DNA of 9,835 nucleotides from NCBI GenBank assembly GCA_964399665.1, contig CAYNSI010000074.1, positions 1-9,835 of the forward strand. Reading direction: 5' to 3'. A program made the position numbers and the translations under genes. Shown here piece after piece: positions 6,602-9,835 of this stretch. A model generated the notes under the pieces. That model was given only the letters and a program-made list of their open reading frames with translations, did no database searches and was not told the origin of the DNA. The stretch is from Avisuccinivibrio_A sp964399665. GTDB taxonomy: Bacteria; Pseudomonadota; Gammaproteobacteria; Enterobacterales; Succinivibrionaceae. Position 1 is the stretch's first letter. Each line of letters begins with the position of its first letter.

Positions 6602-7488
6602 CAGCGTACTCCCTCAACCTTCAAGGAGGGCTCTTTGGCATTTAATTTTTTTTCTATAAATGACAAAGCCATCTCACCCATCATGCCCTCAAAACCCTGC
6701 ATCTTAACCTTAACGGTCTTATCATCAATGGAGTCAAGCTCAATGACAGCCCCTTGCGGCAGCCCGGCACCAACTTCCCTGATAACCTCCTCTGCCACAC
6801 TGTAATAAGGAGAGGCGCTGATACTTTCTTTGGTCTCAGGTCTGTCTGTTATTACATTAATCTTAAGATTGGGGATGGGGGTTGGCACGGTACCGGGGCG
6901 TGCTACGCCGCAGCGCTCCAAATCCACCCAGACCGTGTCAATGATTTCTTCTATTTTCATATGACAGGACATGCAGCCGCCGCCTGCCTTGGTGTAATTG
7001 GTAACTTCCTCAACGGTAGTAAGATGATTTTCCCAGACTGCCTTTTTAATCTTGTCGATACCAACCCCAAAACAGTGACAGACAATTTCACCGTCATCAT
7101 GGGACTGCTCATAAGTTTTGCCGTGATAATTGGCAATGGCAGCATCCAAAGCCTCCCTGCCCATTACCGAGCAGTGCATCTTTTCAGGAGGGAGGCCTCC
7201 TAAATAATCTGCTATCTGCTGATTGGTGATCTTTTCTGCCTCATCGACGGTTTTTCCTATAATCATTTCCGTTAAAGCTGAGGATGAAGCGATTGCGCTG
7301 CCGCAGCCATAAGTCTGAAAGGCGGCATCCTCAATAACCTGAGTTAGGGGGTTGATCTTAAGCATAAGCCTTAAGGCATCGCCGCAGATGATTGAACCTA
7401 CGTCTCCTACGGCATTGGCATCTTCCATAACCCTGGCATTGCGGGGGTGTAAAAAGTGATCCTTTACCTTGTCAGAATAATCCCACAT
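6601..7488 (-). CDS. nifU: NifU iron-sulfur cluster scaffold, degenerate C-terminal domain
   Basis: NifU is a scaffold on which iron-sulfur clusters are built before transfer to client proteins. The chain has 295 residues in three parts. The IscU-like domain (about 1-125) has Cys35 in CGD with Asp37, Cys62 and Cys106. The central BFD-like [2Fe-2S] domain (about 133-190) has Cys137, Cys139, Cys172 and Cys175. A C-terminal Nfu-like domain covers about 226-290. The first seven cysteines share their numbers with Azotobacter NifU. The C-terminal domain normally carries a CxxC pair (272 and 275 in Azotobacter) but has none here. The expected site reads GFEGMMGEM from residue 265, two residues shorter. 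Cys193 lies in the linker and is not a substitute. A GAGGT ribosome site precedes the ATG. The gene is coupled to nifS and no nitrogenase genes are near, so general cluster supply is the likely role. Confidence 0.92.
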   Translation of the reverse strand: MWDYSDKVKDHFLHPRNARVMEDANAVGDVGSIICGDALRLMLKINPLTQVIEDAAFQTYGCGSAIASSSALTEMIIGKTVDEAEKITNQQIADYLGGLPPEKMHCSVMGREALDAAIANYHGKTYEQSHDDGEIVCHCFGVGIDKIKKAVWENHLTTVEEVTNYTKAGGGCMSCHMKIEEIIDTVWVDLERCGVARPGTVPTPIPNLKINVITDRPETKESISASPYYSVAEEVIREVGAGLPQGAVIELDSIDDKTVKVKMQGFEGMMGEMALSFIEKKLNAKEPSLKVEGVR

Positions 7489-7605
7489 TCTTCTACCTCA
7501 CCGATCTTAATTCTGTTATTTCCCTATTTCTCTTGTGATTTTATACGCTAAATATTTAATACCATCACAAATGCAAAAGTTTCTTAAAAAGCATGCCTTA
7601 AAATA
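7489..7605 (-). promoter_or_regulatory. nifUS promoter region with inverted repeat
   Basis: This 117-bp A/T-rich gap separates bcp from nifU. Read on the minus strand, TATAAA (7545-7540) is a plausible -10, and TTGTGA (7570-7565) lies 19 bases upstream as a loose -35. A perfect seven-base inverted repeat, TTGTGAT at 7533-7539 and ATCACAA at 7564-7570, frames that segment, with half-sites 31 bp apart. I see no intrinsic terminator for the upstream bcp operon, so some read-through into nifUS is possible. The promoter call rests on hexamer resemblance only. Confidence 0.35.
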
Positions 7606-8079
7606 TTAGTTTTTTTCATGACCTGACAGAAAATCAAGCACCAGCTTGGCATTGTCATCGGGTTTTACTCTCTTCCAGATCTTAATGACAGTGCCCTCCT
7701 CATCAAGGAGAAAACATGAGCGCACCACCCCCATGGATACTTTGCCGTACATTTTTTTCTCTGCCCAGACTCCGTAATCTTCCATAACCTTATGATCAGA
7801 ATCTGAAAGCAGCATAAAGGGCAGTTCATACTTTTGCGCAAATTTTTCATGCGAAGATTGTGAATCTTTTGAGATTCCGACAATTTCCACCTTCAAGGCC
7901 TTAAGTTTTGCATAGTTTAAGGCAAAGGCGCAGGCCTGACGGGTACAACCCGGGGTATTGTCCTTAGGATAGAAGTAAAGGGCGATTTTTCTTCCCCTTA
8001 AAGATTCCAAAGAGATCTCCCTGCCCTCCTGATCCTGCAGGGTAAACAAAGGAGCCTTCATACCCTCTGCAACTGCCAT
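7606..8079 (-). CDS. bcp: Thiol peroxidase Bcp, peroxiredoxin of the PrxQ type
   Basis: This is a cytoplasmic thiol peroxidase that reduces hydrogen peroxide and organic hydroperoxides and is regenerated by thioredoxin. From the ATG at 8079 the protein has 157 residues, matching the roughly 156 of E. coli Bcp. The active site reads YFYPKDNTPGCTRQAC. It gives peroxidatic Cys45 and resolving Cys50, the E. coli positions and spacing of an atypical 2-Cys PrxQ enzyme. Arg120 in VVRS is the usual active-site arginine. The reading frame could begin two codons earlier at a GTG (8085), but AGAGG sits five bases before the ATG and overlaps the GTG, so I take the ATG. It is the last gene of a three-gene minus-strand set, 19 bases after the exporter gene. 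Peroxide defence next to nifUS is sensible in an oxygen-sensitive organism, but co-regulation is not shown. Confidence 0.94.
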   Translation of the reverse strand: MAVAEGMKAPLFTLQDQEGREISLESLRGRKIALYFYPKDNTPGCTRQACAFALNYAKLKALKVEIVGISKDSQSSHEKFAQKYELPFMLLSDSDHKVMEDYGVWAEKKMYGKVSMGVVRSCFLLDEEGTVIKIWKRVKPDDNAKLVLDFLSGHEKN

Positions 8080-8098
8080 GTACACCTCTTAAAATTTT

Positions 8099-8716
8099 TT
8101 AAACCAGCAGTGTCAACGCCGCCAGGGTGATAAACAACAAGGCGGAAACCGCGTTAATTATAATCATGAACATGGCACTTCTTATCTTATCTGATAAAAA
8201 ACCTGCAAAAAGAGCCACCGCAGAGAAGACAATTAAGGTCATCAGCATGAAAATAAAGCCCTGCACAATCATCTGCATCATAAGAGCCGTGCCGGTAGTG
8301 CCTTTGGGGACAAACTGGGGGAAAAAAGCCAGGAAAAATATCTGTACTTTAGGATTAGTAATGTTCATGATAATACCGCGGATTACAAGCGCCCTGCCGG
8401 TAAGATTCACCCCCTTCCCTTCATGCACCGGTGCCTTAAGGTAGCGTATGGATAAAAAGGCAAGATACAACAGATACAAAGCCCCGATAATTTTTATTAT
8501 CCAAAGCAGTGCAGGAACAGTGGTTACCAATACGCCAAGCCCCAATGCTGCCGCCAAAGTCTGCAGAATAAGCCCCAGACAAAGACCCAGCACCACCAAA
8601 AGTCCTGCCTTAGGACCGAACATGGCACTTTGGCTTAACACAAAAAGATTGTCAGGCCCCGGGGCCAGAGCCAATAAAAAGGATGCTGCGGCAAAAGCCG
8701 TTAAAATTTCTGCCAT
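8099..8716 (-). CDS. LysE/RhtB-family amino acid exporter
   Basis: This inner-membrane protein belongs to the LysE/RhtB family, whose members export amino acids or related small molecules. It has 205 residues, the usual length. The diagnostic N-terminal motif LALAPGPDNLFVLSQ occurs near residues 16-30, followed by the glycine-rich second segment GLLVVLGLCLGL. About six hydrophobic helices are visible, with the short polar cytoplasmic stretch RYLKAPVHEGKG in the middle. NPKVQIFFLAFFPQF near residue 120 is another family hallmark. AGGGAA lies about seven bases before the ATG. The gene starts ten bases after the EamA-type transporter gene and ends 19 bases before bcp, so the three are probably co-transcribed. 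The substrate cannot be told from the sequence; threonine, homoserine, lysine or leucine exporters all share these motifs. Confidence 0.88.
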   Translation of the reverse strand: MAEILTAFAAASFLLALAPGPDNLFVLSQSAMFGPKAGLLVVLGLCLGLILQTLAAALGLGVLVTTVPALLWIIKIIGALYLLYLAFLSIRYLKAPVHEGKGVNLTGRALVIRGIIMNITNPKVQIFFLAFFPQFVPKGTTGTALMMQMIVQGFIFMLMTLIVFSAVALFAGFLSDKIRSAMFMIIINAVSALLFITLAALTLLV

Positions 8717-8726
8717 TTGCTGTTCC

Positions 8727-9614
8727 CTATAATGACCTTTGTTCCCTGATAACCCTAAGATTCTGCAGGATCACTGATCCTGCAATAATGATAAGCCCCA
8801 AAACAAAACTTAAACCCAGGTATTCATACTCCTTAAAAAGCAGCATGGCCATGATAATGGTGTACACGGGCTCGAGGTTGTAGCTTAAGTTGACCGTGAA
8901 GGCAGATACGGCCTTGAGGATTTTAAGCTGCAGAAAATACAGGCCTATAGTGCATATTGAAGAGAGCAGCAGCAAATACACACCGTCTTTGATGCTCATG
9001 GCAAAAAGGGGCTTATCCAAGATCACCGCCCAAAGGGGGACTGTTATCAGGGCTGCAGCTGCTGCACCATACATTTCAAATCCTAAGATCTCCTTTGGTT
9101 CTCCCAAACAGGATACCTTCTTATTGGCAATGGTAAACAAGGATGCTATCAGGGATGACAAAAGGCCTATTGCGATCCCCGCGCGGTAGCGGGCATCAAA
9201 GTGAAAGATAAGAAGAAGACCTGTCAGGGCAAGAAAACTCAGCAGAATCTCAGTTAACCTGAAGCGGCGCCTTAAAAATAAAGGCTCTAAAACTGCAGTA
9301 TAAAACCCCATGGCAGCAAGGCATATGACTCCAATGGAAATATTGGACAATTTAATTGACAGGTAAAATAGCACCCAGTGGACAAAAAGAAGCGCCCCCA
9401 CCCCTGCTGCCTTAAACTTATCCTTAAATTGCAGGATATTATCTTTTTTTATCAGGCACAAAGTCAGGAAAATTATCATGGCCGCCATAAGGGTGCGGTA
9501 AAAAGTCAAAAACGGCGCCTCAAGGCTTATTAATCTGCCAAAAACCCCAGTAAAACCTGCAATGACAATGGAAAGATGTAAAAGCAGTATGGTAGGAATA
9601 TTGGTCTTTAGCAT
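8727..9614 (-). CDS. EamA-family (DMT) transporter
   Basis: This is an inner-membrane drug/metabolite transporter of 295 residues with ten predicted hydrophobic helices arranged as two EamA repeats, roughly residues 5-140 and 145-288. Family features include an opening helix leading to GFTGVFGRLISL near residue 21, FYRTLMAA near 38, and a second-repeat NLSYNLEPVYTIIMAMLLFKEYEYL stretch (the NLEPVYTII part lies near residue 250). That last motif resembles a DMT subfamily I associate with Bacteroidetes, which hints at transfer, but this is recollection and not a comparison. Family members export amino acids, nucleosides or toxic compounds; the substrate here is unknown. The ATG at 9614 has AAAGGA 12 bases upstream, a somewhat long gap. 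It is the first gene of the set with the LysE-type exporter and bcp. Confidence 0.85.
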   Translation of the reverse strand: MLKTNIPTILLLHLSIVIAGFTGVFGRLISLEAPFLTFYRTLMAAMIIFLTLCLIKKDNILQFKDKFKAAGVGALLFVHWVLFYLSIKLSNISIGVICLAAMGFYTAVLEPLFLRRRFRLTEILLSFLALTGLLLIFHFDARYRAGIAIGLLSSLIASLFTIANKKVSCLGEPKEILGFEMYGAAAAALITVPLWAVILDKPLFAMSIKDGVYLLLLSSICTIGLYFLQLKILKAVSAFTVNLSYNLEPVYTIIMAMLLFKEYEYLGLSFVLGLIIIAGSVILQNLRVIREQRSL

Positions 9615-9835
9615 ATTAAAAACTGATCCTTTAAGATCAAACTATTGTTATCTTTTGTTTAAAGCCTGGATATTTTACTGGAAGAGACCCAATTCCCGTG
9701 ACTATAACCTTAATTTTCCCGATTTAGGCTCGTCTTTTTAAGGAAATTGCCTTTTTAAGTCCGCCACCGCCAACATTTTGCCCTTCCCAGATCTTACTTC
9801 ACAATTCCTTTGCTTGTTTTTTAGCCTGCCGGGCC
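9615..9835. other. Non-coding right end, upstream of the EamA operon
   Basis: I see no gene in these 221 bases. Near the EamA start, TGATC (9624-9628) and GATCA (9635-9639) form an inverted repeat whose minus-strand copy includes part of the AAAGGA ribosome site. The nine-base direct repeat CTTTTTAAG occurs at 9734-9742 and 9751-9759. The operon promoter should lie here, but I find no convincing -35/-10 pair. Confidence 0.5.

Noticed and set aside
6395..7203. Overlapping plus-strand open frames opposite nifS/nifU
   Set aside because: They overlap each other and lie antisense to clear conserved genes; they show no recognisable domain.
7590..7605. Intrinsic terminator after bcp
   Set aside because: GGCATGC followed by a T run looks suggestive, but the palindrome leaves no room for a loop and the remaining stem is too short.
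8080..8085. GTG at 8085 as the Bcp start
   Set aside because: The ribosome site AGAGG overlaps it, while the ATG at 8079 has good spacing and gives family-standard cysteine numbers 45 and 50.
8127..8732. Two plus-strand open frames opposite the LysE-type gene
   Set aside because: They mirror a hydrophobic membrane protein on the other strand and show no family features.
9734..9759. Terminator entering from the right edge
   Set aside because: AAGG and CCTT can pair over a six-base loop before a T run, but four base pairs are too few for a credible terminator.

Overview
This window looks like ordinary chromosomal backbone of a gammaproteobacterium with moderate GC content. The best evidence is the nhaB-dsbB gene pair, which is adjacent in the same order in Escherichia coli. 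The encoded DsbB and AroA proteins keep almost the same catalytic residue numbering as the E. coli enzymes. An iron-sulfur assembly pair of the NIF type (nifU-nifS), with no nitrogenase genes in view, would fit an anaerobic or microaerophilic lineage. Succinivibrionaceae-like bacteria are one guess, but the sequence alone cannot name the organism.

Layout: 1-353 is a non-coding leader with several perfect palindromes. nhaB (354-1904, +), a sodium/proton antiporter, and dsbB (2007-2546, +), the quinone-linked oxidant of DsbA, follow. They converge on the hisC-aroA operon (5023-2641, -), which ends in a clear intrinsic terminator at 2594-2636. The spacer 5024-5353 is the most unusual non-coding stretch. 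It holds a GC-rich block (5135-5198) beside five degenerate tandem repeats, four of them 23 bp and one 20 bp (5200-5311). Upstream of it, nifU and nifS (7488-5354, -) are translationally coupled. A third minus-strand operon (9614-7606) encodes an EamA-family transporter, a LysE/RhtB-type exporter and a Bcp peroxiredoxin. The last 221 bases hold no gene that I can support.

Functionally, nhaB-dsbB serve envelope ion balance and disulfide formation. hisC-aroA joins an aminotransferase, possibly acting in aromatic amino acid synthesis, to the penultimate shikimate step. nifU-nifS make iron-sulfur clusters. The last operon combines small-molecule export with peroxide defence.

I do not see an undescribed multi-gene system here. 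The best leads are a NifU whose C-terminal domain has lost its cluster-binding cysteines, and the repeat array. Read as nifS downstream RNA, that array is strikingly C-rich and G-poor, so it may be a Rho-dependent terminator.
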